DNA of 50,966 nucleotides from Neobacillus cucumis (lineage in GTDB: Bacteria > Bacillota > Bacilli > Bacillales > Cytobacillaceae). Under the pieces are notes generated by a model. It was given only the letters and a program-made list of their open reading frames with translations, was not told the origin of the DNA and made no database searches. A program made the translations under genes and the position numbers. The stretch covers positions 1 to 50,966 of the forward strand of contig NZ_PGVE01000054.1 of assembly GCF_002860255.1 (NCBI RefSeq), in the 5' to 3' direction. Of the stretch, positions 37,484 through 47,706 are shown one piece after another (within the stretch, counting starts at the first letter, position 1; each line of letters starts with the position of its first letter).

Positions 37484-38471
37484 GGTAAGTCAAGGGACAA
37501 TCATTACTGGAAAATGGCATTCTCAGAAATATACTATAATAAAGGAACTAGGATTTGGTGCAAATGGTGTGGTCTATCTTGCCAGACATAAAGACACTCA
37601 GGTCGCTTTAAAAATGAGCGATAATGGCATGTCAATCACCTCAGAGGTTAATGTTTTAAAATCCTTTGCAAAGGTCCAGGGACACTCCCTCGGACCTTGT
37701 TTGCTTGATGTCGATGACTGGCATTGGAATAATAACCGTATATCCTTTTATGTGATGGAATATATTCAAGGTCCTGATTTCCTGACGTTTTTACAAACAA
37801 AAGGTCCGTCTTGGACAAGTGTTTTATTTTTACAACTTTTAAATGATTTAGAGCAGATGCATCAGAATGGCTGGGTCTTTGGTGACCTTAAGCCGGAGAA
37901 CTTAATTGTCACTGGACCTCCACCGAAAATAAGGTGTATAGATGTTGGAGGGACAACTATTCAGGGACGAGCGATCAAAGAGTTCACTGAGTTTTATGAC
38001 CGCGGTTATTGGGGATTAGGATCAAGAAAAGCGGAACCATCCTACGACTTATTCGCGGTAGCAATGATTATAATCAATACAGCCTATCCAAAACGGTTTG
38101 CGAAAACAACGGGAGGTGTTGCGCAGCTGAAGGATGCTATACGGCAAAAACAAGATTTAATAAAGTTTGAGCCTGTCATCCTAAAGGCGATACAGGGACA
38201 CTACAGCCGTGCGAAACAAATGCGTGATGATTTATTAGATATAATGGTCGAGAACCATTCTACGGTAAAAATAAATCCGAGAGTAAACAAACCAAATTCG
38301 GTACATAGCAAACAAACCGGAGTAAAGACTGGAAACGGAACCCAAAGCGTTTCACTCTCCAGAGCTAGCTACCGGAGAAAAAAGAAAAAAAGCGGCTGGA
38401 TGGAATTTTTATTTATTACAATCGTTCTAGGTGTGTTATATGCTTGGTATACTTTTAATAATTTACCGTAA
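37449..38471 (+). CDS. yabT: YabT, Hanks-type serine/threonine kinase
   Basis: This 340-residue kinase has the glycine loop GFGANGVVY, the ATP-binding K55 (VALKM) and the catalytic D146 in VFGDLKPEN (H-R of HRD replaced by F-G). D165 is in DVGG instead of DFG. A basic linker (about 275-315) and a C-terminal membrane segment (about 315-335) anchor it. B. subtilis YabT is a forespore kinase activated by DNA and phosphorylates RecA. GTG 37449 is 11 bases after AAGGAG, inside yabS. Confidence 0.92.
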   Translation: MMMNHTLKNQCKVSQGTIITGKWHSQKYTIIKELGFGANGVVYLARHKDTQVALKMSDNGMSITSEVNVLKSFAKVQGHSLGPCLLDVDDWHWNNNRISFYVMEYIQGPDFLTFLQTKGPSWTSVLFLQLLNDLEQMHQNGWVFGDLKPENLIVTGPPPKIRCIDVGGTTIQGRAIKEFTEFYDRGYWGLGSRKAEPSYDLFAVAMIIINTAYPKRFAKTTGGVAQLKDAIRQKQDLIKFEPVILKAIQGHYSRAKQMRDDLLDIMVENHSTVKINPRVNKPNSVHSKQTGVKTGNGTQSVSLSRASYRRKKKKSGWMEFLFITIVLGVLYAWYTFNNLP

Positions 38472-38601
38472 TAAAAAATGAAACTAATTTTACATTCATC
38501 CGTATAAATGGGAGACCAAGTAAAATGTGACTGGAAAATTACAATTGAATTTGTAATACCTTTATTTTTGATAGTTAATAACCAAAAGTGGTAAGCTAAA
38601 A

Positions 38602-38620
38602 AGAAAAGCGAAAGCGCCTG
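38602..38620 (-). repeat. possible end fragment of palindromic repeat family 2
   Basis: AGAAAAGCGAAAGCGCC is the reverse complement of the family 3' end (GGCGCTTnCGCTTTTCT). It is only a fragment, in the yabT-tilS gap (38472-38670), where I see no gene or clear promoter. Confidence 0.4.
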
Positions 38621-38670
38621 GTTTTCGTTTAAAAGTAAACCAAATTTGCCTAAGAAAGTGTGCAATTCAA

Positions 38671-40056
38671 ATGTTGGAATCAAAAGTTGAATCCTTTCTT
38701 GCACGTCATTCCTTTTCACTTGAAAATAAAAGGATCGTTGTGGGGGTGTCGGGCGGGCCGGATTCATTAGCACTGCTTCACTATTTGTTGAATGAAAAAG
38801 AAAAAAGAAACCTATTTCTTGTGGTATCCCACGTTGACCACATGTTCCGTGGTGAAGAATCTTATCGTGATGCCATGTTTGTAAAAGATTTTTGCATGTC
38901 AAACAACATCCCCTTTGAAATGGTTCAAGTTAATGTAACAAAAATCATGGAGGAAACAGGAAAGAGTTCACAAATTGCAGCAAGAGAAGTAAGATATGAT
39001 TTTTATCATAAAGTCATGGAACAGTATCAGGCGCCCTATTTAGCACTTGGACATCATGGAGATGACCAGGTAGAAACCATGCTAATGCGGCTGACAAGAG
39101 GCAGCAGTGGAAAAGCCAGAGCAGGTATTCCATTCGCCCGTTCTTTTTATGAAGGAATAATCTTTCGCCCGTTCTTATGCCTAACAAAGGATGAGCTACA
39201 AAATTATTGCGAAAGACATAAGCTTATCCCTAGGATAGACCCTAGCAATGAGAAAGGTATTTACAGCAGGAATCGTTTTCGTAAACACGTTTTACCTTTT
39301 CTGAAAACTGAAAACAGCCATGTACATCAACATTTTCAACGGTTTAGTGAAGATCTGCAAAGTGATGAAGAGTTTTTGCTGGAATTAACTATTGAACGAT
39401 TGAATACAGTATTGACGAAAAGAGAAGAGGGCAAAATTACTATTGACATAAAACAATTTCTTGCAATGCCTTTACCTTTACAAAGGAGAGGTATTCAACT
39501 AATATTAAACTATCTTTACAAGGAAAAACCTGCATCTCTTTCTGCGATACATATCGATCAAATATTTTCTTTAATCCACCATCATGAACCTTCGGGTATA
39601 CTTGATCTTCCAAATGGTTTAAAGGTTATTCGCTCTTATCTTCAACTTTCTTTCCAATATGAGCAAATTAGCGCTAAACCATATTATTTTGAAATCAATA
39701 GTCCTGGAACGATTATGCTTCCCAATGGGGGGAGCCTTACAATCGATTTTATAGCCGGGGAAAATCTTGATGTGAAAGGGAACAATGCGATCTTTAATGC
39801 AGATCAAATTCATTTTCCATTGATCATACGCAGCAGAAAAAAAGGCGATCGAATGACATTAAAAGGCATCCAAGGATCAAAGAAGTTAAAGGATATTTTT
39901 ATTGATCAAAAAGTTCCGAGAGAGGAACGGGAGTTGTGGCCTGTCATTACGGACGGAGAGGGATTCATTATTTGGATACCAAATATAAAAAGGTCTTCTC
40001 TTGAAGGTATTGATCCAACTGCAGAACAATATATACTACTCACATACAATAAGTAA
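38671..40056 (+). CDS. tilS: tRNA(Ile)-lysidine synthetase
   Basis: TilS converts C34 of tRNA-Ile(CAU) to lysidine so that it reads AUA; the gene is essential. The 461-residue N-type ATPase has the PP-loop SGGPDS (27-32), HVDHMFRGEES and LGHHGDDQVETMLMRL. The C-terminal domain (about 385-461) is also present. The ribosome site is weak (AAAGTG, ten bases before ATG). It lies 23 bases before hprT; in B. subtilis TilS and HprT interact and activate ftsH. Confidence 0.96.
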   Translation: MLESKVESFLARHSFSLENKRIVVGVSGGPDSLALLHYLLNEKEKRNLFLVVSHVDHMFRGEESYRDAMFVKDFCMSNNIPFEMVQVNVTKIMEETGKSSQIAAREVRYDFYHKVMEQYQAPYLALGHHGDDQVETMLMRLTRGSSGKARAGIPFARSFYEGIIFRPFLCLTKDELQNYCERHKLIPRIDPSNEKGIYSRNRFRKHVLPFLKTENSHVHQHFQRFSEDLQSDEEFLLELTIERLNTVLTKREEGKITIDIKQFLAMPLPLQRRGIQLILNYLYKEKPASLSAIHIDQIFSLIHHHEPSGILDLPNGLKVIRSYLQLSFQYEQISAKPYYFEINSPGTIMLPNGGSLTIDFIAGENLDVKGNNAIFNADQIHFPLIIRSRKKGDRMTLKGIQGSKKLKDIFIDQKVPREERELWPVITDGEGFIIWIPNIKRSSLEGIDPTAEQYILLTYNK

Positions 40057-40079
40057 TGATCTTCTAGGGGGCACAATTT

Positions 40080-40622
40080 ATGATGAAAGATGATATTGAA
40101 AAGGTATTAGTTTCAGAAGAAGAAATTCAAGAGAAAATTAAAGAATTAGCGGCACAATTAACTGAAGAGTATCAAGATCGTTTCCCGCTTGCGGTTGGAG
40201 TTTTAAAAGGAGCCATGCCATTTATGGCGGACTTATTAAAACGTATGGATTGTTATCTTGAAATGGATTTTATGGATGTTTCAAGTTATGGTTCTGCTCT
40301 TGTATCTTCCGGAGAGGTAAAAATTTTAAAGGACTTAGATACATCTGTGGAAGGAAGGGACATATTAATTATTGAAGACATTATTGATAGTGGATTAACA
40401 CTAAGTTATTTAGTCGATTTATTCCGTTATCGTAAAGCAAATTCCATAAAAATCGTTACATTGCTAGATAAACCAGCGGGCAGGAAGAGCGATATACAAG
40501 CAGACTATGTAGGATTTGTTGTTCCAGATGAGTTTGTTGTAGGTTATGGTTTAGATTATATTGAAAAATATCGAAACCTTCCATATATTGGTGTGTTGAA
40601 ACCTGAGGTTTACAGCAAATAA
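40080..40622 (+). CDS. hprT: hypoxanthine-guanine phosphoribosyltransferase
   Basis: This enzyme salvages hypoxanthine and guanine with PRPP. The 180-residue protein has [24 protein letters not shown] and the PRPP loop [20 protein letters not shown] lies about seven bases upstream. ATG 40080 is followed by another ATG at 40083; both fit. It completes a PRPP-related set in the window with prs and purR. Confidence 0.97.
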   Translation: MMKDDIEKVLVSEEEIQEKIKELAAQLTEEYQDRFPLAVGVLKGAMPFMADLLKRMDCYLEMDFMDVSSYGSALVSSGEVKILKDLDTSVEGRDILIIEDIIDSGLTLSYLVDLFRYRKANSIKIVTLLDKPAGRKSDIQADYVGFVVPDEFVVGYGLDYIEKYRNLPYIGVLKPEVYSK

Positions 40623-40681
40623 TCATAAAGGAAATGCTTCTGAAGAATGGAACTAGAACCATTGGAATTGAGAGTAATTCC

Positions 40682-40711
40682 TTGAATTAGTAAGATTTTC
40701 TATGATACTAT
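40682..40711 (+). promoter_or_regulatory. candidate sigma-A promoter of ftsH
   Basis: TTGAAT (40682-40687), 18 bases, then TACTAT (40706-40711) preceded by TG at the extended position. It lies 36 bases before ftsH. Confidence 0.5.
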
Positions 40712-40746
40712 TTAATATAGTTTTTATCCGCGGGAGGAGGTAAGAG

Positions 40747-42705
40747 ATGAATCGGATTTTCCGTAATACCATCTTTTATTTATTAATATTTTTAGTCATT
40801 ATCGGCGTGGTTAGTTTCTTTAATGGAAGCAATGAACCAACAGATCATATTTCATATGATAAGTTTGTAACGCAGCTTGAAAGTGGTAAAGTTAAATCAT
40901 TCTCCATGCAGCCTGAACGAGGTGTTTATGAAGTTCGAGGCGAATTAGAAACAAATAATAAGAAGTTTATTACGTATATTCCTAACAGTGAAAAGATTCT
41001 AGACCGTATTGATAAGGCAGATTCAAAAGTGGAAGTTATGCCGGCAAAGGAAACAAGCGGCTGGGTTACTTTCTTTACTTCCATTATTCCGTTCGTGATT
41101 ATCTTTATTTTATTCTTCTTTTTGTTAAACCAAGCTCAAGGCGGCGGAAGCCGAGTCATGAACTTTGGTAAATCAAAGGCAAAGCTTTATAACGATGATA
41201 AGAAAAAGGTTCGTTTTAGAGATGTTGCCGGTGCAGATGAAGAAAAAGCAGAATTAGTCGAGGTGGTTGAGTTTTTAAAGGATCCTCGTAAATTTGCTGA
41301 ACTTGGTGCTCGTATTCCAAAAGGGGTTTTACTCGTAGGACCTCCTGGTACTGGTAAAACATTGCTTGCCCGTGCTGTTGCCGGTGAAGCAGGCGTGCCG
41401 TTCTTTTCAATCAGCGGTTCGGATTTCGTTGAAATGTTTGTCGGGGTCGGGGCCTCCCGTGTTCGTGATTTATTTGAAAATGCTAAGAAAAATGCTCCAT
41501 GTATTATCTTTATTGATGAGATTGATGCGGTAGGACGCCAGCGTGGTGCCGGATTAGGCGGCGGACACGATGAGCGCGAACAAACCTTAAACCAATTGCT
41601 TGTTGAAATGGATGGATTCGGGGCAAACGAAGGAATAATTATTGTTGCTGCAACAAACCGTCCTGATATTCTTGATCCGGCATTACTTCGTCCTGGACGT
41701 TTTGACCGTCAAATTACAGTTGACCGTCCTGATGTAACTGGCCGTGAAGCGGTACTTCGAGTACATGCGCGAAATAAACCGTTAGATGAATCCATTAACT
41801 TAAAAAATGTTGCTATGCGTACCCCTGGTTTTTCAGGTGCAGATCTTGAAAACTTACTGAATGAGGCCGCACTAGTGGCAGCACGTCAAAATAAGAAGAA
41901 GATCGATATGGCAGATATCGATGAAGCTACGGATCGTGTGATTGCAGGTCCTGCGAAAAAGAGCCGTGTGATTTCAGAAAAAGAACGCCGCATTGTAGCC
42001 TTCCATGAGGGCGGTCACACTGTCATTGGATTAGTTCTTGATGAAGCGGATATGGTTCATAAAGTAACGATTGTCCCACGCGGGCAGGCAGGTGGATATG
42101 CTGTTATGCTTCCAAGAGAAGACCGCTACTTTATGACAAAACCAGAATTACTTGATAAGATTGTCGGCTTATTAGGCGGCCGGGTAGCTGAGGAAATTGT
42201 TTTTGGAGAGGTAAGTACTGGCGCCCACAACGACTTCCAGCGTGCAACTGGTATCGCCCGTAAGATGGTAACTGAATATGGTATGAGTGATAAACTGGGA
42301 CCTTTACAGTTCGGTCAAGCATCAGGCGGTCAAGTATTCCTTGGTCGTGACCTTCACAATGAGCAAAACTATTCTGATGCCATTGCTTATGAAATTGATC
42401 TTGAGATTCAACGTATCATTAAAGAGTCCTACGAAAGAGCGAAGCAGATTCTTACTGAAAATCGCGATAAGCTAGATCTCATCGCTAAAACGCTTCTTGA
42501 AGTTGAGACACTTAACGCTGAACAAATTAGATACTTAGTTGACCACGGTCACATGCCTGATCCTTCGCTAACTTTAGAGTCAGTTAAGGTTGAACCGAAG
42601 AAGGTGGACGATGTAAAGGTTAATATCAATAAAAAGAAGGATGAAGCAGATAACGAGGAAAAGTCTTTCCTAGATAGTCCTTCTGATGATATTGATTATA
42701 AGTAA
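40747..42705 (+). CDS. ftsH: ATP-dependent zinc metalloprotease FtsH
   Basis: FtsH degrades membrane and regulatory proteins. The 652-residue protein has two membrane segments (about 5-22 and 112-132) around a small external domain. An AAA+ module has Walker A GPPGTGKT (198-205) and [15 protein letters not shown], and the zinc protease motif is HEGGH (420-424). The C-terminal tail (about 610-652) is highly charged. GGGAGGAGG lies before the ATG. In B. subtilis it is needed for sporulation, as it removes Spo0E, and for stress survival. Confidence 0.98.
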   Translation: MNRIFRNTIFYLLIFLVIIGVVSFFNGSNEPTDHISYDKFVTQLESGKVKSFSMQPERGVYEVRGELETNNKKFITYIPNSEKILDRIDKADSKVEVMPAKETSGWVTFFTSIIPFVIIFILFFFLLNQAQGGGSRVMNFGKSKAKLYNDDKKKVRFRDVAGADEEKAELVEVVEFLKDPRKFAELGARIPKGVLLVGPPGTGKTLLARAVAGEAGVPFFSISGSDFVEMFVGVGASRVRDLFENAKKNAPCIIFIDEIDAVGRQRGAGLGGGHDEREQTLNQLLVEMDGFGANEGIIIVAATNRPDILDPALLRPGRFDRQITVDRPDVTGREAVLRVHARNKPLDESINLKNVAMRTPGFSGADLENLLNEAALVAARQNKKKIDMADIDEATDRVIAGPAKKSRVISEKERRIVAFHEGGHTVIGLVLDEADMVHKVTIVPRGQAGGYAVMLPREDRYFMTKPELLDKIVGLLGGRVAEEIVFGEVSTGAHNDFQRATGIARKMVTEYGMSDKLGPLQFGQASGGQVFLGRDLHNEQNYSDAIAYEIDLEIQRIIKESYERAKQILTENRDKLDLIAKTLLEVETLNAEQIRYLVDHGHMPDPSLTLESVKVEPKKVDDVKVNINKKKDEADNEEKSFLDSPSDDIDYK

Positions 42706-42715
42706 ATAAAGTGAA

Positions 42716-42748
42716 AAGAGTGCTTCAAGGAGGCACTCTTTTTTTTTA
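42716..42748 (+). terminator. ftsH terminator
   Basis: The 8-bp stem AAGAGTGC/GCACTCTT is followed by nine T. Confidence 0.9.
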
Positions 42749-42816
42749 CTCATATACTATTTATGATATGATGTTGCGTATGAGGAAAAGAATATAAATA
42801 AAAGCGAGTGATAGAT

Positions 42817-43584
42817 TTGATTTTCGTATTTGATGTGGGAAATACCAATATCGTCTTAGGTGTTTATGATGGGGATAACCTTAAGTATCATTGGCGGATT
42901 GAAACAAACCGCAATCGTACAGAAGATGAATTTGGAATGAATATAAAATCATTATTTGACTTTTCAGGTCTTAAATTTTCTGATATTGATGGCATTATTA
43001 TTTCTTCAGTAGTGCCGCCTATTATGTTTGCTTTAGAAAGAATGTGTCAAAAGTATTTTCACCTAAAGCCTCTTGTCGTCGGACCTGGCATTAAGACAGG
43101 GCTTAATATTAAATACGAAAATCCAAGAGAAGTCGGGGCAGACCGCATTGTTAATGCAGTTGCTGCTATACATGAATATGGCAGCCCGCTCATTATTGTG
43201 GATTTTGGAACAGCAACAACCTATTGTTATGTGAATGAGGAACGTCAATATATGGGAGGTGCTATTGCTCCTGGTATTGGAATTTCTACTGAAGCACTAT
43301 ATTCAAGAGCGGCAAAATTACCGCGGATTGAAATTGCTAGACCTGAAGGGGTTATTGGGAAAAACACGGTTTCTGCTATGCAGGCAGGGATAGTGTATGG
43401 CTATGTAGGACAGGTAGAGGGAATCGTGAAAAGAATGATGGATCAAAGTGCAAAGAAACCTACTGTCATTGCTACAGGGGGACTAGCGGGCTTAATTTCA
43501 CAGGAGTCAACTATCATTGATATCGTCGATCCATTTTTAACTTTAAAGGGTCTTTCACTTATCTATAAACGAAACATGGGATAA
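42817..43584 (+). CDS. coaX: type III pantothenate kinase
   Basis: CoaX performs the first step of coenzyme A synthesis and is not feedback-inhibited by CoA. The 255-residue ASKHA-fold enzyme has FVFDVGNTN (phosphate-1 motif), [29 protein letters not shown] and [12 protein letters not shown] chose TTG 42817 (MIFVFDVGN) over GTG 42808 because GAGTGAT lies five bases upstream and relatives start here. hslO follows after 33 bases. Confidence 0.95.
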   Translation: MIFVFDVGNTNIVLGVYDGDNLKYHWRIETNRNRTEDEFGMNIKSLFDFSGLKFSDIDGIIISSVVPPIMFALERMCQKYFHLKPLVVGPGIKTGLNIKYENPREVGADRIVNAVAAIHEYGSPLIIVDFGTATTYCYVNEERQYMGGAIAPGIGISTEALYSRAAKLPRIEIARPEGVIGKNTVSAMQAGIVYGYVGQVEGIVKRMMDQSAKKPTVIATGGLAGLISQESTIIDIVDPFLTLKGLSLIYKRNMG

Positions 43585-43617
43585 CCTATAGTTATTCAGC
43601 AAGAAGGGAGTTATACA

Positions 43618-44496
43618 ATGAAGGATTATCTAGTAAAGGCTTTGGCCTATGATGGGAATATACGTGCCTATGCTGTTCGCACGACTGATACAATCAGCGA
43701 AGCGCAGCGACGTCATCAAACATGGCGTACTGCGTCAGCGGCGCTTGGCCGCACGATGACTGCAGCGGTCATGATGGGGGCCATGCTAAAAGGTGAGGAT
43801 AAACTCACTGTAAAAATTAATGGCGGAGGTCCGCTTGGCCCGATTGTTGTAGACAGTAACGCAAAAGGGGAAGTCCGTGGATATGTAACCAATCCGGAGG
43901 TTGATTTTGAATCAAATGAACATGGCAAGCTTGATGTCCGCCGTGCGGTCGGCACTGAGGGTATGTTAGCTGTGGTGAAGGATATTGGATTACGTGACTT
44001 TTTTTCTGGACAGGTACCTCTTGTTTCTGGAGAACTAGGCGAGGATTTTACCTATTACTTTGCAACTTCTGAGCAAGTACCTTCTTCTGTTGGTGTCGGT
44101 GTATTGGTGAATCCGGATGATTCGATTTTGGCTGCTGGGGGATTTATTTTTCAATTAATGCCTAACACACCTGATTCTCTTATTGCTCAATTAGAGGAGC
44201 GTTTGAAAACTATTGAACCCATTTCAAAATTAGTAGAACGAGGTCTGACACCGGAGCAAATCCTGGAAGAACTGTTTGGAAAAGAGCATATAAAGATTTT
44301 AGAAACAATGCCAGTCAGCTTTGAATGTAATTGTTCAAAAGAGCGTTTTGCCAATGCCATTATAGGATTAGGTGCGGCTGAAATTACAGCAATGATTGAA
44401 GAAGATGGACAGGCTGAGGCACACTGTCACTTCTGTAATGAAAAATATCACTATTCGAAGGAAGAATTAGAAGCGTTTAGAGAAGAAGCAAAATAA
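43618..44496 (+). CDS. hslO: Hsp33 redox-regulated chaperone
   Basis: Hsp33 is a holdase activated by oxidative unfolding. The 292-residue protein keeps the four zinc cysteines C237-x-C239 and C270-x-x-C273 in CNCSKERF and CHFC. The N-terminal domain has the GGPLGP and [16 protein letters not shown] stretches. AAGAAGGGAG precedes the ATG. In B. subtilis the foldase gene yacD lies between hslO and cysK; here a terminator and non-coding sequence take that place. Confidence 0.96.
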   Translation: MKDYLVKALAYDGNIRAYAVRTTDTISEAQRRHQTWRTASAALGRTMTAAVMMGAMLKGEDKLTVKINGGGPLGPIVVDSNAKGEVRGYVTNPEVDFESNEHGKLDVRRAVGTEGMLAVVKDIGLRDFFSGQVPLVSGELGEDFTYYFATSEQVPSSVGVGVLVNPDDSILAAGGFIFQLMPNTPDSLIAQLEERLKTIEPISKLVERGLTPEQILEELFGKEHIKILETMPVSFECNCSKERFANAIIGLGAAEITAMIEEDGQAEAHCHFCNEKYHYSKEELEAFREEAK

Positions 44497-44559
44497 GTTT
44501 CAATTACTCAAAATAAACCATGTGCTTTTCTAAAATTGGGATGAAGCTAATATCAGTTG

Positions 44560-44588
44560 AAAACACAGGTGCTATCCTGTGTTTTTTA
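44560..44588 (+). terminator. hslO terminator
   Basis: The 8-bp stem AACACAGG/CCTGTGTT with loop TGCTAT is followed by TTTT. Confidence 0.86.
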
Positions 44589-44707
44589 TTATGAAATGGA
44601 AATAGTAGAAATAGGGCATGGCGGAAACTAGTGCAAATGTCTTATAATTAGTAGTACATAACTACTATAATATTTTCAATTTATTTGAAATTTTTGAATC
44701 AAAACAA

Positions 44708-44737
44708 TTGACAAGTTGGCTAAAAAACTGGTAAATT
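44708..44737 (+). promoter_or_regulatory. candidate sigma-A promoter of cysK
   Basis: TTGACA (44708-44713), 18 bases, then TAAATT (44732-44737). In B. subtilis cysK is repressed by CymR; the AT-rich sequence around the -10 could hold a CymR site, but I cannot confirm it. Confidence 0.5.
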
Positions 44738-44782
44738 TAATAATATAAATCCAATAAAATTACTCGGAATAGGGGTGCCCTA

Positions 44783-45709
44783 ATGGTTCGTGTTGCAAAT
44801 TCAGTGGCCGAATTGGTCGGCCAAACACCGATTGTTAAGTTAAACAGATTAGTAGATGAAAATAGTGCAGAGGTTTATTTAAAGCTTGAGTATTTTAACC
44901 CAGGCAGCAGTGTTAAAGATCGTATTGGTCTAGCAATGATTGAAGCTGCAGAAGAGCAAGGTTTAATTAAACCAGGCGATACAATTATTGAACCAACAAG
45001 TGGAAATACAGGTATTGGACTTGCTATGATTGCTGCAGCAAAAGGTTACAAAGCAATCTTCGTTATGCCTGAAACAATGAGCTTAGAAAGAAGAAATCTT
45101 CTTCGTGCATATGGTGCAGAGCTAGTTTTAACACCTGGACCTGCAGGTATGAAGGGTGCTATTGCTAAAGCAGAAGAGCTAGTGAAGGAACATGGTTATT
45201 TCTTACCGCAACAATTTAAAAACCAAGCAAACCCTGAAGTTCACAAGAGAACTACTGGTAAAGAAATTGTTGAACAAATGGATCAACTGGATGCGTTTGT
45301 TTCAGGTATTGGAACAGGTGGAACGATTTCAGGTGCAGGTAGTGTCATTCGTGAGAAATTCCCAGAAGTAAAGATTGTTGCAGTAGAACCAAAAGATTCA
45401 CCTGTACTATCAGGTGGTAATCCTGGTCCTCACAAACTTCAAGGACTTGGTGCAGGATTTGTTCCTGATACCCTAAATACAAATATCTATGATGAGGTTA
45501 TTCAAATTAATACAGAAGAAGCGTTTGAAGCATCTCGCCGTGCTGCTCGAGAGGAAGGAATCCTAGGTGGTATTTCTTCAGGTGCAGCGATTTCTGCAGC
45601 TTTAAAAGTAGCAAAGGAATTAGGTAAGGGCAAAAAGGTATTAGCGATTATTCCGGATAACGGTGAGCGTTATTTAAGTACTCCACTTTACCAATATGAT
45701 GCTGAATAA
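44783..45709 (+). CDS. cysK: cysteine synthase (O-acetylserine thiol-lyase)
   Basis: CysK makes cysteine from O-acetylserine and sulfide. The 308-residue PLP enzyme has the Schiff-base K45 in NPGSSVKDR, the substrate loop [22 protein letters not shown] for PLP phosphate, and [12 protein letters not shown] near the C-terminus. In B. subtilis CysK also moonlights as partner of the CymR repressor. It is monocistronic here, with promoter upstream and strong terminator downstream. Confidence 0.97.
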   Translation: MVRVANSVAELVGQTPIVKLNRLVDENSAEVYLKLEYFNPGSSVKDRIGLAMIEAAEEQGLIKPGDTIIEPTSGNTGIGLAMIAAAKGYKAIFVMPETMSLERRNLLRAYGAELVLTPGPAGMKGAIAKAEELVKEHGYFLPQQFKNQANPEVHKRTTGKEIVEQMDQLDAFVSGIGTGGTISGAGSVIREKFPEVKIVAVEPKDSPVLSGGNPGPHKLQGLGAGFVPDTLNTNIYDEVIQINTEEAFEASRRAAREEGILGGISSGAAISAALKVAKELGKGKKVLAIIPDNGERYLSTPLYQYDAE

Positions 45710-45717
45710 TTAGAACG

Positions 45718-45754
45718 GGAGGCGTTGGCATTTTTGCCAAAGCCTCTTTTTTTG
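45718..45754 (+). terminator. cysK terminator
   Basis: The stem GAGGC-g-TTGGCA / TGCCAA-a-GCCTC with a T loop is followed by eight T. Confidence 0.9.
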
Positions 45755-45802
45755 TGAAAAATATGATAAAATGTGAAAAAACAAGCTTTGGGGGAATATG
45801 GG

Positions 45803-46645
45803 ATGAATTCAACTTCAGAACAAATTAAATGCGGGCCATATACCTTAGATTATTCCAAGAAGACCATTGTAATGGGAATTTTAAATGTTACCCCAGATTC
45901 CTTTTCTGATGGCGGAAAATTTAATCAAATTGAACGGGCGGTTGAACGTGCAAAGGAAATGGCAGCAAATGGGGCAGATATTATTGATATTGGAGGAGAA
46001 TCCACCAGGCCGGGTTATACGGTCATTTCCGATGAGGAAGAGATTGAACGGGTCGTACCAGTAATAAAAGCCATTTCGGAACAGGTTCCAATCCCAATAT
46101 CAATTGATACTTATAAAGCAGAAGTAGCCAAGCAGGCCATTGAGGCTGGTGCTCATATCATTAACGATATTTGGGGAGCAAAAGCAGACAAAAGAATGGC
46201 TCAGGTTGCTGCAGAATACAATGTTCCTATCATTCTTATGCATAATCGTCATGACCGGAACTACCACACTTTTATCAGGGATGTATTAAATGATCTGTAT
46301 GAAAGCATCTCTATTGCAAAAAAAGCTGGTGTTAAGGATGAGAATATTATCCTTGATCCTGGGATTGGGTTTGCCAGAGATTATCAGCAAAACGTATTAA
46401 CCATGCAAAGTCTAGAAAAGTTTGTTATGTTGGGCTATCCTGTATTATTAGGAACATCCAGAAAATCAATGATTGGCCAGGCTTTAAATCTTCCTGTCCA
46501 AGAAAGAATGGAAGGGACTGGAGCAACGATTTGTTACGGCATCCAAAAAGGATGTCAGATGATTCGAGTCCACGATGTAAAAGAAATGAGCCGAATGGCC
46601 AAAATGATGGATATATTGATGGGAAAGGATGTCACCATTGGATAA
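45803..46645 (+). CDS. folP: dihydropteroate synthase
   Basis: FolP joins p-aminobenzoate to the pterin pyrophosphate in folate synthesis and is the sulfonamide target. The 280-residue TIM barrel has GILNVTPDSFSDGG, DIGGESTRPG, DPGIGFA and the GTSRKSMIG phosphate loop. I chose ATG 45803 seven bases after GGGGGA; an upstream GTG at 45773 overlaps the cysK terminator region. In B. subtilis pabB-pabA-pabC precede it; here they are missing. It overlaps folB by eight bases. Confidence 0.95.
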   Translation: MNSTSEQIKCGPYTLDYSKKTIVMGILNVTPDSFSDGGKFNQIERAVERAKEMAANGADIIDIGGESTRPGYTVISDEEEIERVVPVIKAISEQVPIPISIDTYKAEVAKQAIEAGAHIINDIWGAKADKRMAQVAAEYNVPIILMHNRHDRNYHTFIRDVLNDLYESISIAKKAGVKDENIILDPGIGFARDYQQNVLTMQSLEKFVMLGYPVLLGTSRKSMIGQALNLPVQERMEGTGATICYGIQKGCQMIRVHDVKEMSRMAKMMDILMGKDVTIG

Positions 46646-46997
46646 GATTTATGTAAATAGGATGGAGTTTTATGGTTATCATGGTGTGTTTGCAGAAGAG
46701 AATCGGCTTGGCCAGCGTTTCATAGTAGATTTAGTTGTCTCAGTTGATATAAAAAAGGCTGGAGAAACGGATGATCTTACTTTTTCAGTTAACTACGGGG
46801 AATTATATCAAGTTTGTAAAGAAGTGGTTGAAGGAAAACCATATAAGCTCCTTGAGGCGGTTGCAGAAAAAATTGCGTCAAGCGTTCTAACGGTCTTTCC
46901 GCTTATAGTGGATGTAACTGTAAAGGTTATAAAACCTGATCCGCCCATTCCCGGCCATTATAAATCTGTTGCGGTAGAAATAACGAGGGGAAGATAA
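46638..46997 (+). CDS. folB: dihydroneopterin aldolase
   Basis: FolB converts dihydroneopterin to 6-hydroxymethyl-dihydropterin and glycolaldehyde. The 119-residue tunnel-fold protein has MEFYGYHGVFAEEN near the N-terminus and KPDPPIPGHYKSVAVEI near the end. TTG 46638 follows AAAGGA by eight bases and gives the normal N-terminus MDKIYV; ATG 46629 would overlap that site. folK begins two bases after its stop. Confidence 0.95.
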   Translation: MDKIYVNRMEFYGYHGVFAEENRLGQRFIVDLVVSVDIKKAGETDDLTFSVNYGELYQVCKEVVEGKPYKLLEAVAEKIASSVLTVFPLIVDVTVKVIKPDPPIPGHYKSVAVEITRGR

Positions 46998-46999
46998 TA

Positions 47000-47527
47000 T
47001 TGGAAAACACAGCATATATTGCCCTTGGATCGAATATGGGAAACCGATATGATAATATTGTGAATGCGATTAACCGGCTGAATGGATATCCTGCCATTCA
47101 ATTGGTAAATTTATCATCTATTTATGAGACAGACCCTGTTGGATATGAGGATCAAGATTTATTTTTAAACATGGTAATCAAGGTAAAGACTAGTCTGACT
47201 GCGATAGGATTATTAGATATATGTTTAAAAACTGAAAACGAACTTGGAAGGAAAAGGGAAATTAAGTGGGGCCCACGGACGGTAGACCTTGACATTCTGA
47301 CTTTTAACCAAGAAAATATTGAATCAGAGAAACTTATTGTACCGCATCCTAGAATGCTAGAGCGGGCATTTGTATTAGTTCCATTAGTAGAAATTGATCA
47401 AAACCTTAGATTACCTGGGGTGGATGAACCTCTTAACATATTATTAAACGAACTACCAGATAAAGAAGGAGTCCGAATATGGAAGCGGAAAAATGGGGAA
47501 GACGTATTCGTGCCTATCGGAAGCTAA
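47000..47527 (+). CDS. folK: hydroxymethyl-dihydropterin pyrophosphokinase
   Basis: FolK transfers pyrophosphate from ATP to the pterin, giving the substrate of FolP. The 175-residue protein has YIALGSNMGNR, SSIYETDPVGYEDQDLFLN and the signature KWGPRTVDLDILTF. TTG start after GAGGGGAAG. Its C-terminal codons overlap yazB by 49 bases. Together folP, folB and folK give three consecutive folate steps. Confidence 0.96.
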   Translation: MENTAYIALGSNMGNRYDNIVNAINRLNGYPAIQLVNLSSIYETDPVGYEDQDLFLNMVIKVKTSLTAIGLLDICLKTENELGRKREIKWGPRTVDLDILTFNQENIESEKLIVPHPRMLERAFVLVPLVEIDQNLRLPGVDEPLNILLNELPDKEGVRIWKRKNGEDVFVPIGS

Positions 47528-47685
47528 AGGGTTATACACAGGAAGGCTTCTCGAGGGAACTAGGTGTATCAGTATCTATTTTAGGTGAGATCGAAAGAGG
47601 AAATCGACTGCCTGCAGAAGATTTAATCGAAAGAATAGCTCAATCTTTAAAAATTAGTATAGAGGATTTAAAGCCGAAAGAATAA
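47479..47685 (+). CDS. yazB: small XRE-family DNA-binding protein
   Basis: This 68-residue Cro/CI-type helix-turn-helix protein reads GRRIRAYRKLKGYTQEGFSRELGVSVSILGEIERG, then a C-terminal IAQSLKISIEDL. Its targets are unknown, but it is kept between folK and dusB as in B. subtilis. AAGGAG is eight bases before ATG, and the overlap with folK (49 bases) suggests coupled expression. Confidence 0.9.
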   Translation: MEAEKWGRRIRAYRKLKGYTQEGFSRELGVSVSILGEIERGNRLPAEDLIERIAQSLKISIEDLKPKE

Positions 47686-47706
47686 TAAAGAATAGGAGGT
47701 TGCCCG

